NCBI GenBank assembly: GCA_002402045.2
Contig: NVUX02000008.1
Coordinates: 37,328-101,327, forward strand
Direction: 5' to 3'
Source of the DNA: Paracoccaceae bacterium
GTDB taxonomy: Bacteria > Pseudomonadota > Alphaproteobacteria > Rhodobacterales > Rhodobacteraceae
DNA length: 64,000 bases
Shown here: positions 26,012-34,034 of the stretch, in pieces
How the letters are laid out: every line of letters starts with the position of its first letter
Position numbering within the stretch: the first letter of the stretch is position 1
Notes under the pieces: model-generated
What the model saw: the letters and a program-made list of their open reading frames with translations, nothing else
Database searches by the model: none
Told to the model about the DNA's origin: nothing
Program-made: the position numbers and the translations under genes

Positions 26012-26311
26012 ATGGACGACCTAACCCAGCTTAAAGCCGAAGCCGCCGCCTTTCGCCGCCTAAAAGCCCACCTTGATGAGCGCCGCGATGTGCAAAACAT
26101 AGACATGATGAACCTGACGGGGTTTTGCCGCAATTGCCTGAGCCGCTGGTATCAGGAAGCCGCAAACGAGCTTGGGGTAGAGATGAGCAAGGACGAGGGC
26201 CGCGAGGCTTTTTATGGCATGCCCTATACTGAATGGCGGACACTAAACCAGACGCCCGCCGATGCCACCAAACTCGCCGCTTACGAAATTGCCAAACCGA
26301 AGGAAGACTAA
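26012..26311 (+). CDS. DUF1244 family protein
   Basis: The ATG at 26012, preceded by GAGGATAT, gives 99 residues. The pattern RRDVQNIDMMNLTGFCRNCL, WYQEAANELG and AFYGMPYTEW is that of DUF1244, a small conserved proteobacterial family with a CxxC pair (here CRNC) and helical structure. The function is unknown. The stop overlaps the ATG of the next gene by 1 bp, so translation is coupled. Confidence 0.85.
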   Translation: MDDLTQLKAEAAAFRRLKAHLDERRDVQNIDMMNLTGFCRNCLSRWYQEAANELGVEMSKDEGREAFYGMPYTEWRTLNQTPADATKLAAYEIAKPKED

Positions 26312-27150
26312 TGCGCCTGATCCTTGCCCTACTGTTTATTGCCCAGCCCCTTATGGCCGCGCCCAAAGTGGCCGCCACCCTCCCGCCAATAGCCGGTTTA
26401 GTAGCTGAAATCATGCAAGGCGTGGCCACGCCCAGCGCCCTCATACCCGCCAATGCCGAGCCGCATCATTTCTCCCTGCGCCCCTCGCAAATATCAGCCC
26501 TACGCGAAGCCGATATTGTGTTTGCCGTTGGGCTTGATCTGGAGCCATGGCTGGCCCGGGTCGAGGGTAGTTTTGCCATCATCAATCTGGCAGAAACGGC
26601 CTCTGAGCCCCTGCCCGCCCGCAATTTCGACCTAAGCGCACGGGCTGAGAGCGACCCGCACCTGTGGCTGGACCCCGGCGAAATGGTCGCATGGGAACTG
26701 GAAATCACCCAACGTCTCATAAAGCTGGACCCTGAAAATGCCGACATCTACCGTGCCAATGAATTTGCTCTGCTGCAAACCCTAGTGGCTGCAAAAAAAC
26801 AGCTCGAAAACATTGGTGAGCGGATGAATGCAGAGGGCCTACGGCTGGTTGTGTCCCACGATGCGTTTCAATATCTTGAGCGGCGGCTGGATGTGCCCCT
26901 CGTCGGTATGCTTTCAGATTATACCGAAGTAAGGGCCGGGGCGCGTAGCCTCTCCAAAATCAGCCGTCTTGAAGGGCCAATTTGCATCCTTGAACACCCC
27001 GAGCTCAGCGCCCCAGCGGACCTGCTGCCAAACGCTCCACGCGTAATGCTGGACCCGATGGGCGCAGATTTTGCGGGCGCGCCAAATTTTTCCATGCATT
27101 TCTACCAACACATCGTTGCCGCACTAGAAGGCTGCCTGACGCCGCAATAG
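26311..27150 (+). CDS. ZnuA-like metal ABC transporter substrate-binding protein
   Basis: Starting at MRLILALLFIAQPLMAAP gives 279 residues with a signal peptide of about 17 residues. It shows cluster A-I features: EPHHFSLRPSQ (metal-binding His), SDPHLWLDPGEMVAW, VVSHDAFQYLERRLDVP and a late GADFAGAPNFSMHFYQ. Its His-rich acidic loop, typical of ZnuA from enteric bacteria, is absent. No permease or ATPase gene (znuB, znuC) is adjacent, so it is an orphan binding protein, or serves a transporter elsewhere. It may deliver zinc to, or be co-regulated with, the zinc-dependent HDAC gene that follows. Metal identity is inferred from the family. Confidence 0.82.
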   Translation: MRLILALLFIAQPLMAAPKVAATLPPIAGLVAEIMQGVATPSALIPANAEPHHFSLRPSQISALREADIVFAVGLDLEPWLARVEGSFAIINLAETASEPLPARNFDLSARAESDPHLWLDPGEMVAWELEITQRLIKLDPENADIYRANEFALLQTLVAAKKQLENIGERMNAEGLRLVVSHDAFQYLERRLDVPLVGMLSDYTEVRAGARSLSKISRLEGPICILEHPELSAPADLLPNAPRVMLDPMGADFAGAPNFSMHFYQHIVAALEGCLTPQ

Positions 27151-27169
27151 CCCCCCAAAGGACCCCCGC

Positions 27170-28300
27170 ATGAAAACCGGATTTTTTGTTGATGAAAAAT
27201 GCTTTTGGCATTCGGGCGGGAACTACGCGCTAACCGCCCCCGTTGGCGGCCTCGTGCAGCCCCTCGCGGCGGGGGGCTTGCCGGAAAACCCGGAAACCAA
27301 GCGGCGGCTTTATAACCTGATGAAGGTCACGGGGCTGGCCGATGAATTGGCGGTGCAAACCGCCCCGCCCGCCACGCGTGCGCAGCTTCTCAAAGTTCAC
27401 CCAGCGTCATATCTCGACGATTTCAAAGCCCAAAGTGATACCGGTGGCGGCGAGCTTGGCCTGCGCACCCCCTTTGGCCCGGGTGGCTACGAGATCGCGG
27501 CGCTTTCAACCGGCCTCGTGATTGGCGCCATGCAGGCCGTGGCCGCTGGCACCCTGCAAAACGCCTATGCGCTTTCCCGCCCACCGGGGCATCATTGCCT
27601 GCCCGAATGGTCCAACGGTTTTTGCCTGCTGGCCAATATCGCGGTTGCGATCGAGGCCGTGCAGCCACTCCGCGTGGCGGTGGTGGATTGGGATGTTCAC
27701 CACGGCAATGGCACCGAAGCGATCTTTTATGATCGCGATGACGTGCTCACCATTTCGATCCATCAAGAAAAGAATTATCCGCTAGATACTGGCGGTATTG
27801 AGGCCACCGGCGAGGGCGCGGGCAAGGGCTTTAACATGAACATTCCGCTGCCACCGGGCGCGGGGCATGAGAGCTATCTCTACGCCTTCAAGCGTTTGGT
27901 CCTGCCCCGCCTGCACGCGTTTCGCCCAGATCTGATTGTGGTCGCCTGCGGATTTGACGCCTCGGGCGTGGACCCGCTTTCGCGCATGCTGTGCCACGCT
28001 GAAACCTACCGGTTAATGACCCGTGAGCTGATGCAAGCCGCCGACGCGCTCTGCGAAGGGCGCTTGGTGATGGCCCATGAGGGCGGCTATTCCGAAGTGC
28101 ATGTGCCCTTTTGTGGTCATGCAGTTTTGCAAGAAATGAGCCGGAGTAACATTGATGCTGGCGACGCTCTTGGCGCACGTATTTCAGGGCAGCAACCTTC
28201 TGCCAGCATGCAAAAGGTTTTCGGCGAAATCATCGACGGCTATGCTGAAGAATTCGGCCAATTGGCCTCGGCTAATGCCCATCTGAATATAGTTTTTTAA
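27170..28300 (+). CDS. histone deacetylase family (class II/acetylpolyamine amidohydrolase-like) protein
   Basis: A 376-residue protein with the HDAC-fold motifs RPPGHHCLPEWSNGFCLLAN (active-site His pair), VVDWDVHHGNGTEAIFY (zinc ligands Asp and His), ISIHQE and ACGFDASGVDPLSRM. In bacteria such enzymes remove acetyl or other acyl groups from polyamines, amino-sugar derivatives or acetoin-pathway proteins; true histone substrates are not expected. AAAGGA precedes the ATG. It follows the ZnuA-like gene by 19 bp in the same operon. Substrate not known. Confidence 0.9.
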   Translation: MKTGFFVDEKCFWHSGGNYALTAPVGGLVQPLAAGGLPENPETKRRLYNLMKVTGLADELAVQTAPPATRAQLLKVHPASYLDDFKAQSDTGGGELGLRTPFGPGGYEIAALSTGLVIGAMQAVAAGTLQNAYALSRPPGHHCLPEWSNGFCLLANIAVAIEAVQPLRVAVVDWDVHHGNGTEAIFYDRDDVLTISIHQEKNYPLDTGGIEATGEGAGKGFNMNIPLPPGAGHESYLYAFKRLVLPRLHAFRPDLIVVACGFDASGVDPLSRMLCHAETYRLMTRELMQAADALCEGRLVMAHEGGYSEVHVPFCGHAVLQEMSRSNIDAGDALGARISGQQPSASMQKVFGEIIDGYAEEFGQLASANAHLNIVF

Positions 28301-28404
28301 CTCCTGAATACCTATATAGATAGTAGAGCGATAAGCCTTTACCCGCGCGCAGCGTGCTGCAAAAGGGGCGGCATACCTCTTGTAACGATTTGAAAGGAAA
28401 TTCG

Positions 28405-28635
28405 ATGAACAAAGAGCAATATGATCACCTTCCGGCGCAGATAAAAGCGCGCACCGAAGAATATCTAACCGCCGCTAAATCCCTGTCCGAAGAGTGGTTC
28501 GGCATGGATAACGGCAAAGAAATCCACTTGCTGTCCGTGCAGCTCGCCGCGGCCATGATGGGCATGGACTCTGCCGAGGTGATCGCCTCCGAAATCGCGA
28601 ACTTCTCAGACCAACTTAAAAAGCAAAAAGCTTGA
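28405..28635 (+). CDS. small hypothetical protein (76 residues)
   Basis: The ATG at 28405 is preceded by GAAAGGAAA and gives 76 residues. The protein is helical and amphipathic, rich in Lys and Glu, with a KSLSEEWFGMDNGKEIHLL segment and a repeated AAMMGMDSAEV feature. It has no signal peptide or membrane span. I do not recognise a family. It stands 104 bp after the HDAC gene, so it may have its own promoter, and it ends where the GNAT remnant begins. Confidence 0.6.
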   Translation: MNKEQYDHLPAQIKARTEEYLTAAKSLSEEWFGMDNGKEIHLLSVQLAAAMMGMDSAEVIASEIANFSDQLKKQKA

Positions 28636-29153
28636 GGGGCTGGCGACCTGCAAGGGCTAAGCAAAATGAACGCAGACCCAGAGATCATGGCCCATTTCCC
28701 CGATGTGATGACCCGCGCGCAATCAGCCGCCCATCTTGAGCCTATGCAAGCCCACTGGCCATCAACGGCTTTGGCCTTTTCGCCCTGCATCACAAAAATA
28801 GCGGCGCGTTTCTTGGCTTCACCGGCCTTACGCACCCGGGCTATAAAACCCCCTTCACCCCCTGTGTTGAGGTCGGCTGGCGGCTGCACCGCGCCGCATG
28901 GGGCAAGGGCTATGCCTTTGAGGCCGCACAAGCCTGCCTAAATCGGGCTTTCAAAACCCTTGCTCTAAGTGAGATCGTCAGCTTCACCAGCCGTAATAAT
29001 GCGCGGTCTATTGCCCTTATGCAAAGGCTCGGCATGCGGTCTGACCCGCGTGAAGATTTCGAGCATCCTATGCTTGCCAAAAACCATCGTTTAAGCTGGC
29101 ATGTGCTGTATCGCCTACCAAAACCAAACCCGCCCACCGCGATGCGCCCCTGA
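28632..29153 (+). pseudogene. GNAT N-acetyltransferase remnant (frameshifted, 5'-truncated)
   Basis: Three reading frames together encode a typical RimJ/RimL-like GNAT domain: LRGW at 28632-28643 in one frame, MNADPEIMAHFPDVMTRAQS (from 28666) in a second, and from 28759 on a third frame with INGFGLFALHHKNSGAFLGF, WRLHRAAWGKGYAFEAAQ and NARSIALMQRLGMRSDPRED. A single-base loss after TGG at 28756-28758 explains the second break. The first needs a small deletion near 28643. No start codon or N-terminal strand precedes LRGW; the frame hits a stop at 28617. The gene is not functional as it stands. Confidence 0.85.
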
Positions 29154-29230
29154 CCGAAGGGAAGATTTTTCGCAGGGGGGTAAATCCCCCCAAGGAAAAT
29201 TCACGGGCTGGGTTCCAAGTTTCCCAATTT

Positions 29231-30193
29231 GTGCTAAGCCGTGGCATGTTGTTTTTCAAAACCCATAAAGACCTGCTCTTTGGCCTTGGTATGCTGGCGC
29301 TCTTTCTCGTCGGGCTGGCTATGATCATTGTCTTTACGGGCTGGGAAGACACATGGGCCTCCATCGCCAAGATTGGCTGGGGGCAGTTGGGCATTTTGCT
29401 TGCACTGTCCCTCGGAAACTATGCCCTAAGGGCCCTACGCTGGCACCTGTTCGCCACAGCGCTAGATCTCAACATATCCCTCGCCCGCAACGGAATAATC
29501 TACCTCGCAGGCTTTGCCCTCACCATCACCCCCGGCCGCGTAGGAGAGCTGGTGCGCCTGCGCTGGATTCGGCGCGAGACCGGCACCAAAATGCTGCAAT
29601 CGTCGCCAATGATGCTGGGCGACCGCGCCGCAGATCTCGCAGGCGTGGCCGTGTTGCTCCTTATTGCCGCGCTTTTGGGCCTTGGAGCCGCGGGCGGGGT
29701 TTACTGGGTGGCAACCCTCGCGCTGGCACTTGCCTTTTTGGCCACCAGCCCAAAAGTCCTCACCAAGCTCATTACACTTGGCTGGCAAAGCTTGGGCCGT
29801 GGCGCGCGCACATTTGCCAGCCTCCGCCGCTCGGTCCGGCAGCTCACCCGGTTTGCCACTCCAAAAGTCGTTTTGCCCGCCCTCACCCTCAGCATCCTTG
29901 GTTGGCTGTTTGAGGGATACTCGTTTTATCTGTTGCTCGACTGGCTCGGCGTTAGCGTTGGCTTCTGGATGGCGGTTGGCATATTCTTGTTTTCCATGCT
30001 TGGCGGCGGGGCTACTGGCCTTCCGGGCGGGCTTGGCGGGGCCGAGGCCGTAATGGTGGGCCTCCTCAGCCTGCAAGGTATTCCACTAGAAATATCCCTG
30101 CCCGCCACAATTATTATCCGTATCACCACACTTTGGTTTGCCATTCTCATCGGAATTATTGTATTCCCGTTAGCAGAACGAAAAGGGGCTTAA
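29231..30193 (+). CDS. LPG-synthase-TM/flippase-like polytopic membrane protein
   Basis: A 320-residue protein from a GTG start, or 315 residues from the ATG at 29246. Eight or so membrane helices are visible, with YLAGFALTITPGRVGELVRL and the late GGGATGLPGGLGGAEAVMVGL. These are the hallmarks of the lysylphosphatidylglycerol-synthase membrane domain family (UPF0104, AglD-like). Members of this family include putative flippases and dolichyl- or undecaprenyl-phosphate sugar-modifying proteins. It ends 1 bp before the DprE1-like gene and so heads a transcription unit with that gene and the DprE2-like gene. A role in moving the prenyl-phosphate pentose across the membrane is an attractive inference, not a proven one. 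Confidence 0.8.
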   Translation: MLSRGMLFFKTHKDLLFGLGMLALFLVGLAMIIVFTGWEDTWASIAKIGWGQLGILLALSLGNYALRALRWHLFATALDLNISLARNGIIYLAGFALTITPGRVGELVRLRWIRRETGTKMLQSSPMMLGDRAADLAGVAVLLLIAALLGLGAAGGVYWVATLALALAFLATSPKVLTKLITLGWQSLGRGARTFASLRRSVRQLTRFATPKVVLPALTLSILGWLFEGYSFYLLLDWLGVSVGFWMAVGIFLFSMLGGGATGLPGGLGGAEAVMVGLLSLQGIPLEISLPATIIIRITTLWFAILIGIIVFPLAERKGA

Positions 30194-30194
30194 T

Positions 30195-31508
30195 ATGCGT
30201 TGGAAAAAAGACGAACTAAAAGGCTGGGGCGGCGCGCTGTCCATAGAGGCCGATCTTGCACGCCCCGAGCGGCTTTCTGGCTTGGCTGACGCCTTACAAG
30301 AATTCCCCTGCCCCGCCATCGGCGCGCGGCGTTCCTACGGAGATGCCCCCTTGGCCGCGCGCGTGGTAGACATGACCCGGCTAGACCGCTTCATAAGCTT
30401 TGATGCCGAAGCAGGCTTGCTTGAAGCCGAAGCTGGCGTGACCATCACCGACATCCTCAACACATTTGCCCCCAAAGGCTGGATGCCCGCCGTCATGCCC
30501 GGCACTGGCTTTGTTACCCTTGGCGGCTGCATCGCCAATGATGTGCACGGCAAAAACCACCACATCGCTGGCAGTTTTGGCCAGCACGTAGAAAGCCTCG
30601 TGCTTATGGCACCCGATGGCAGCACCCATCGCATTTCGCTTAAATCCAAGCCCAAACTTTTCCGCGCCACCATCGGCGGGCTGGGCCAAACCGGCATTAT
30701 CGTTTCGGCGCGCCTGCACCTCGCCAAATGCCCCGCGGGCAATATGGCCGTGCAAGAGCGCCGGATGGAAGATCTGGATGCCTTTCTTGAGGCCTTCAAC
30801 ACCTCCCACGCCGATTTTCAAGTCGGCTGGCTGGATATGACCGCAAAAGATATTCACCTCGGGCGCGGCATTATGGAAGAGGCGCACTTCGCGTCTGGCC
30901 CCTTTGAGCCATCCAAAAAATCCCGCTCTGTGCCGTTTAATCTGCCGGGGTTTGCCATGAGCACCCCCATCGTCAAAGCCTTCAATTGGCTTTATTATAA
31001 GCGTATATCTGTGGCAGGCCGTGACCGAGAGCGCCCGCTGCACAAGTTTTTCTTCCCGCTGGATAATATCCAGCACTGGAACCGCCTTTACGGCAAGCGC
31101 GGCTTTCACCAGTTCCAATGTGTGCTGCCCGATGCTGAAGCCCCCGCCACCTTGGCGCTGATGCTGGAAGCCGTCACAGCCTCTGGCCTCGCCTCGCCGC
31201 TTTCGGTGCTCAAAAGGCTCGGCCATGGGCGCGGCGGCATGATGTCCTTTCCGATGGAAGGCTACACTCTGGCGGTCGATATTGTGAATAAACCCAGCGC
31301 CAAAGCCCTGCTGGCACGGCTTAACGAGCTGGCGCGCACCGCAGGCGGGCGGGTTTACCTCGCCAAAGATTCCAGCCTAGAGGCCGGATATGTGCCCGAT
31401 ATGTATGCCGAACTCGATGATTTCCGCGAGGAGGCCAGCAAGGCCGACCCGAAAAACGACTTTGAAACCACGCTGACAAAACGACTAAACATAAGAGGCC
31501 AAGCATGA
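30195..31508 (+). CDS. DprE1-like FAD-dependent decaprenylphosphoryl-ribose 2-epimerase oxidase subunit
   Basis: A 437-residue flavoprotein of the vanillyl-alcohol-oxidase type. The FAD-binding half has GARRSYGDA (about 43-51), MPGTGFVTLGGCIANDVHGK (101-120) and NHHIAGSFGQHV (121-132). Mycobacterial DprE1 has the same HGKNHHxAGSFGxHV signature. The C-terminal half ends with YLAKDSS, whose Lys391 matches the catalytic Lys418 of M. tuberculosis DprE1. The residue equivalent to its Cys387 (target of benzothiazinones) is Ala360 here. The enzyme oxidises the ribose 2-hydroxyl of polyprenylphosphoryl-ribose. Its stop overlaps the ATG of the DprE2-like gene by 4 bp. Other VAO-type oxidases are possible, but the neighbours support this call. 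Confidence 0.85.
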   Translation: MRWKKDELKGWGGALSIEADLARPERLSGLADALQEFPCPAIGARRSYGDAPLAARVVDMTRLDRFISFDAEAGLLEAEAGVTITDILNTFAPKGWMPAVMPGTGFVTLGGCIANDVHGKNHHIAGSFGQHVESLVLMAPDGSTHRISLKSKPKLFRATIGGLGQTGIIVSARLHLAKCPAGNMAVQERRMEDLDAFLEAFNTSHADFQVGWLDMTAKDIHLGRGIMEEAHFASGPFEPSKKSRSVPFNLPGFAMSTPIVKAFNWLYYKRISVAGRDRERPLHKFFFPLDNIQHWNRLYGKRGFHQFQCVLPDAEAPATLALMLEAVTASGLASPLSVLKRLGHGRGGMMSFPMEGYTLAVDIVNKPSAKALLARLNELARTAGGRVYLAKDSSLEAGYVPDMYAELDDFREEASKADPKNDFETTLTKRLNIRGQA

Positions 31509-32242
31509 GCGACATCTGGATCATACTCGGCGCGACATCAGCCATCGCCCGCGCCTTCGCCCGCAAATGCGCCGAAAATGGCGCAGAGCTGCACCTGCTG
31601 GGCCGCGACCTGCCCGAGCTAAAACGCCTCGCCGCTGATTGTAAGCTGCGCGGCGCGGCCGAAGCAACGGCCGTTGCTTTTGACGCGCGTAAACCCGAGA
31701 AATTCGAAGGCATAATTGACACGGTAGCGCTGGCTTCCGGCACCCTCAACGCCGCTGTTTTTGTTGGCTCTATGCCAGAACAAGCGGAAATAGACGCCGA
31801 CCCAAGCCTGATTGACGGCACCATCCAAGATAGCTTCACCGGCCCCGCAAGGTTCCTCCAGCTTCTCGCCCCCGAGCTTGAAAAGCGCGGCAGCGGCACC
31901 ATTATCGGGGTTGGGTCCGTCGCGGGAGACCGTGGCAGAGTTGGGAACTATGTGTATGGCGCGGCCAAAGCCGGCTTTGCCACCTATCTTTCCGGCCTGC
32001 GCAACCGCCTCACCCGTGGCGGTGCCCATGTAATAACGGTAAAACCGGGTTTTGTAGACACGTCGATGACATGGGGCATTGAAGGCATGTTTCTCGTCGC
32101 CTCTCCCGAGGACGTGGCCAACAGCCTGATGAAAGCCGTAGAGAAGAAGAAAAACGTGATCTACACGCCGTTTTTCTGGCGCTATATCATGCTGATTATT
32201 CGCAACATCCCCGAGTTCATCTTTAAAAAGCTGTCTATTTAG
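31505..32242 (+). CDS. DprE2-like SDR, keto-ribose reductase of the polyprenyl-phosphoryl-arabinose pathway
   Basis: A 245-residue short-chain dehydrogenase with the nucleotide motif IILGATSAIARAFARKCAE and the catalytic Ser/Tyr/Lys arrangement GVGSVAGDRG and YVYGAAKAGF. The C-terminal region KPGFVDTSMTWGIEGMFLVA, followed by a hydrophobic tail FWRYIMLIIRNIPEFIFKKL, is as seen in DprE2-like proteins. DprE2 reduces the 2-keto intermediate made by DprE1 to the arabinose epimer. Position directly behind the DprE1-like gene with a 4-bp overlap makes this assignment likely. It is convergent with the HAD-UbiA gene (4-bp overlap). Confidence 0.85.
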   Translation: MSDIWIILGATSAIARAFARKCAENGAELHLLGRDLPELKRLAADCKLRGAAEATAVAFDARKPEKFEGIIDTVALASGTLNAAVFVGSMPEQAEIDADPSLIDGTIQDSFTGPARFLQLLAPELEKRGSGTIIGVGSVAGDRGRVGNYVYGAAKAGFATYLSGLRNRLTRGGAHVITVKPGFVDTSMTWGIEGMFLVASPEDVANSLMKAVEKKKNVIYTPFFWRYIMLIIRNIPEFIFKKLSI

Positions 32243-33660
32243 CCCGCAGCATTCACCAGCAAAAAGGCCCCTACGCCGATCAGCGCCAGCCCTATCAGGT
32301 CTCGCAGCGCAAATACAATCGGGTCATAATCCATCCGGCCTTGCCACCCAAGTGTGATCATCCGCGCCAGCCATAGCGCCACAGGAATGGCCGCAAGCCG
32401 GATTTCAAACAGATTTTGGTAAAGCACAGCGGCAATCGCGCTATAGGTATAAAGCACATATACCACAATCGCACCCACCGAGGCCGTTATTGAAATATTG
32501 CGCAAATCCGCCCGATCATGCCGTGCATATCCGCGCCCCGGTATAGGATCTTCGCTTTTGGTTTTCCCCAGCTCTATCAGCCGCTTAACCCCGCCCAGCG
32601 CTAAAAATACCGGAAACACAAACGCCCCGAGCCAGCCAGACATCGCCACGCCAACCGCCACCGAGCCCGCCACCACGCGCAACGTATAAAGCGCGGCCAG
32701 CATTGCAATATCAACCCAGCGCAACCGCTTTAGCCCCAAGGAATAGGATAGCGAAAGCGCCATATAAAGCGCAATAATCGCCGCCAGTTGCCAGCTATGA
32801 AGCATGGCCCCGCCTAACGCCCCCAAACCCAGCGCCGCCGATATCCCCATGCCAGACAATATACTTGCCGTGCCAGCAGCAAACGGACGCTTGTATTTGG
32901 TTGCGTGTTTCCGGTCCGCCTCAAGATCCATCAGATCATTCACAATATATATGCTAGACGCCGCAGCCGAAAAAACCGCCACCCCCCACATAGCCAGCGC
33001 AACCCCGGCCAAATCTATCCGGTGTGCGGCCAATAGTGGCAAGAAAAGCAATATATTCTTTAACCATTGGTGTGGCCGAAGGGCTTTTAGCAGGTCAGAG
33101 GCTTTGGCGGCCTCCCCGATCGGCTCAACCTTCACACCCGCAGCATCAAGCTTGCGCTGCAACCGCCTTGAGGGCGCCACACAATAGCCGCTCGCCGCAG
33201 CCTGCCATACCGGAATGTCCTTGGAAGAGTCGCCAATATAGGCAAACCCACCGGCACCATAACGCGCCACCAGCGCCTCGGCTTTCGTCCGGCCCGTCAG
33301 GTTGGTCACACCATCAGAGCCCATAGCGGTAGAATCCAACCCTTGCTGCCTTGATAAGGCCTCAACCAAGGAGATATCAGAGCCAGACGCCAAAATGACC
33401 TCACCGGGCGCCGCATCCATACACTTTATCACCGCGTCTCTGCGCGGCAGCAAAGCCATATCAATCTCGGCCAGCCCGGCCAAGCGCGCCTTAAGCTTGG
33501 CGCGGCTGGTAAACATTGTAAAAACGGCCTTCAGGCAGTGCACAGGGTGCCGCCCGAGAGCCGCCCAAAAGGTTTCCAGCAATAAATCTGTTTTCAACAG
33601 GCTGTCATCTACATCCACGACGAGTGGCATATTGTGACCGTCTTGGTTCGCTTGCCCCAC
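32239..33660 (-). CDS. HAD phosphatase-UbiA prenyltransferase fusion (polyprenyl-phosphate phosphoribosyltransferase-like)
   Basis: A 473-residue protein (463 from the ATG at 33630). Residues about 10-180 form a HAD hydrolase with motif I VVDVDDSLLKTD, motif II ILASGSD, motif III GRTKAEAL and motif IV YIGDSSKDIPVW. Residues about 195-470 form a UbiA-type prenyltransferase with the RPHQWLKNILLFLPLL opening and NDLMDLEADRKHATKYKRPF, close to decaprenyl-phosphate phosphoribosyltransferase (Rv3806c) of mycobacteria; the second Asp-rich motif is present. The natural reading is synthesis of polyprenyl-phosphoryl-5-phosphoribose from PRPP by UbiA and removal of the 5-phosphate by the HAD domain. This is inference. 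It faces flp1 across a shared 374-bp region. Confidence 0.85.
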   Translation of the reverse strand: MGQANQDGHNMPLVVDVDDSLLKTDLLLETFWAALGRHPVHCLKAVFTMFTSRAKLKARLAGLAEIDMALLPRRDAVIKCMDAAPGEVILASGSDISLVEALSRQQGLDSTAMGSDGVTNLTGRTKAEALVARYGAGGFAYIGDSSKDIPVWQAAASGYCVAPSRRLQRKLDAAGVKVEPIGEAAKASDLLKALRPHQWLKNILLFLPLLAAHRIDLAGVALAMWGVAVFSAAASSIYIVNDLMDLEADRKHATKYKRPFAAGTASILSGMGISAALGLGALGGAMLHSWQLAAIIALYMALSLSYSLGLKRLRWVDIAMLAALYTLRVVAGSVAVGVAMSGWLGAFVFPVFLALGGVKRLIELGKTKSEDPIPGRGYARHDRADLRNISITASVGAIVVYVLYTYSAIAAVLYQNLFEIRLAAIPVALWLARMITLGWQGRMDYDPIVFALRDLIGLALIGVGAFLLVNAAG

Positions 33661-34034
33661 ACTTAACGCCTTATATTGATTCGCATTTTATGGCTTATAG
33701 GAATAATTGTGGTCGCTTCCCACGTAATTCTTGCTCGTTTCGAGATAGTGGCCCCACGCAACGCATGATTTCAGGAAATCATTTTCGGCTATCCTATTGA
33801 AATAGTGTTAATTTTTCAAGTTGAGTACAAATGGAGCAACACGCCATTGTTTTGCCACATTCTTTTTTCATATTGTGTCCAACCAAGCGATAATCATTCG
33901 CTCAAAGGACGTTATTGGCGGACTTAGGCACTGGATACATTGTTTTGTATTCGGCGTTGGGAAGCCCTTTCAGGGTGTGAGTGGTGGGCTATTTTGGCCA
34001 ATATTTATATAATGTATTCCTAGGAGGAAACAAA
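33661..34034. other. 374-bp divergent intergenic region between HAD-UbiA and flp1
   Basis: Both genes start from this A+T-rich region. It holds a perfect 7-bp inverted repeat (33766-33781, listed separately), a smaller CTATT-GA-AATAG dyad near 33793-33804, a GATTC (GANTC) site near 33679 and a TATAAT at 34008-34013 without a good -35. A strong TAGGAGG ribosome-binding site at 34021-34027 serves flp1. No protein gene is convincing; the reading through 33981 has no family character. The region probably controls the pilin and prenyl-sugar genes together or in opposition. Confidence 0.5.
33766..33781. promoter_or_regulatory. 16-bp dyad, candidate operator upstream of flp1
   Basis: TGATTTC at 33766-33772 and GAAATCA at 33775-33781 form a perfect inverted repeat with a 2-bp spacer AG. 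Its size and symmetry are those of a dimeric regulator site. It lies about 250 bp upstream of flp1 and about 105 bp upstream of the HAD-UbiA start, so it could act on either. It has not been matched to a known regulator. Confidence 0.35.

Noticed and set aside
34008..34013. TATAAT as the flp1 -10 promoter box
   Set aside because: No acceptable -35 lies 16-18 bp upstream, and the transcript would leave almost no leader before the ribosome-binding site.
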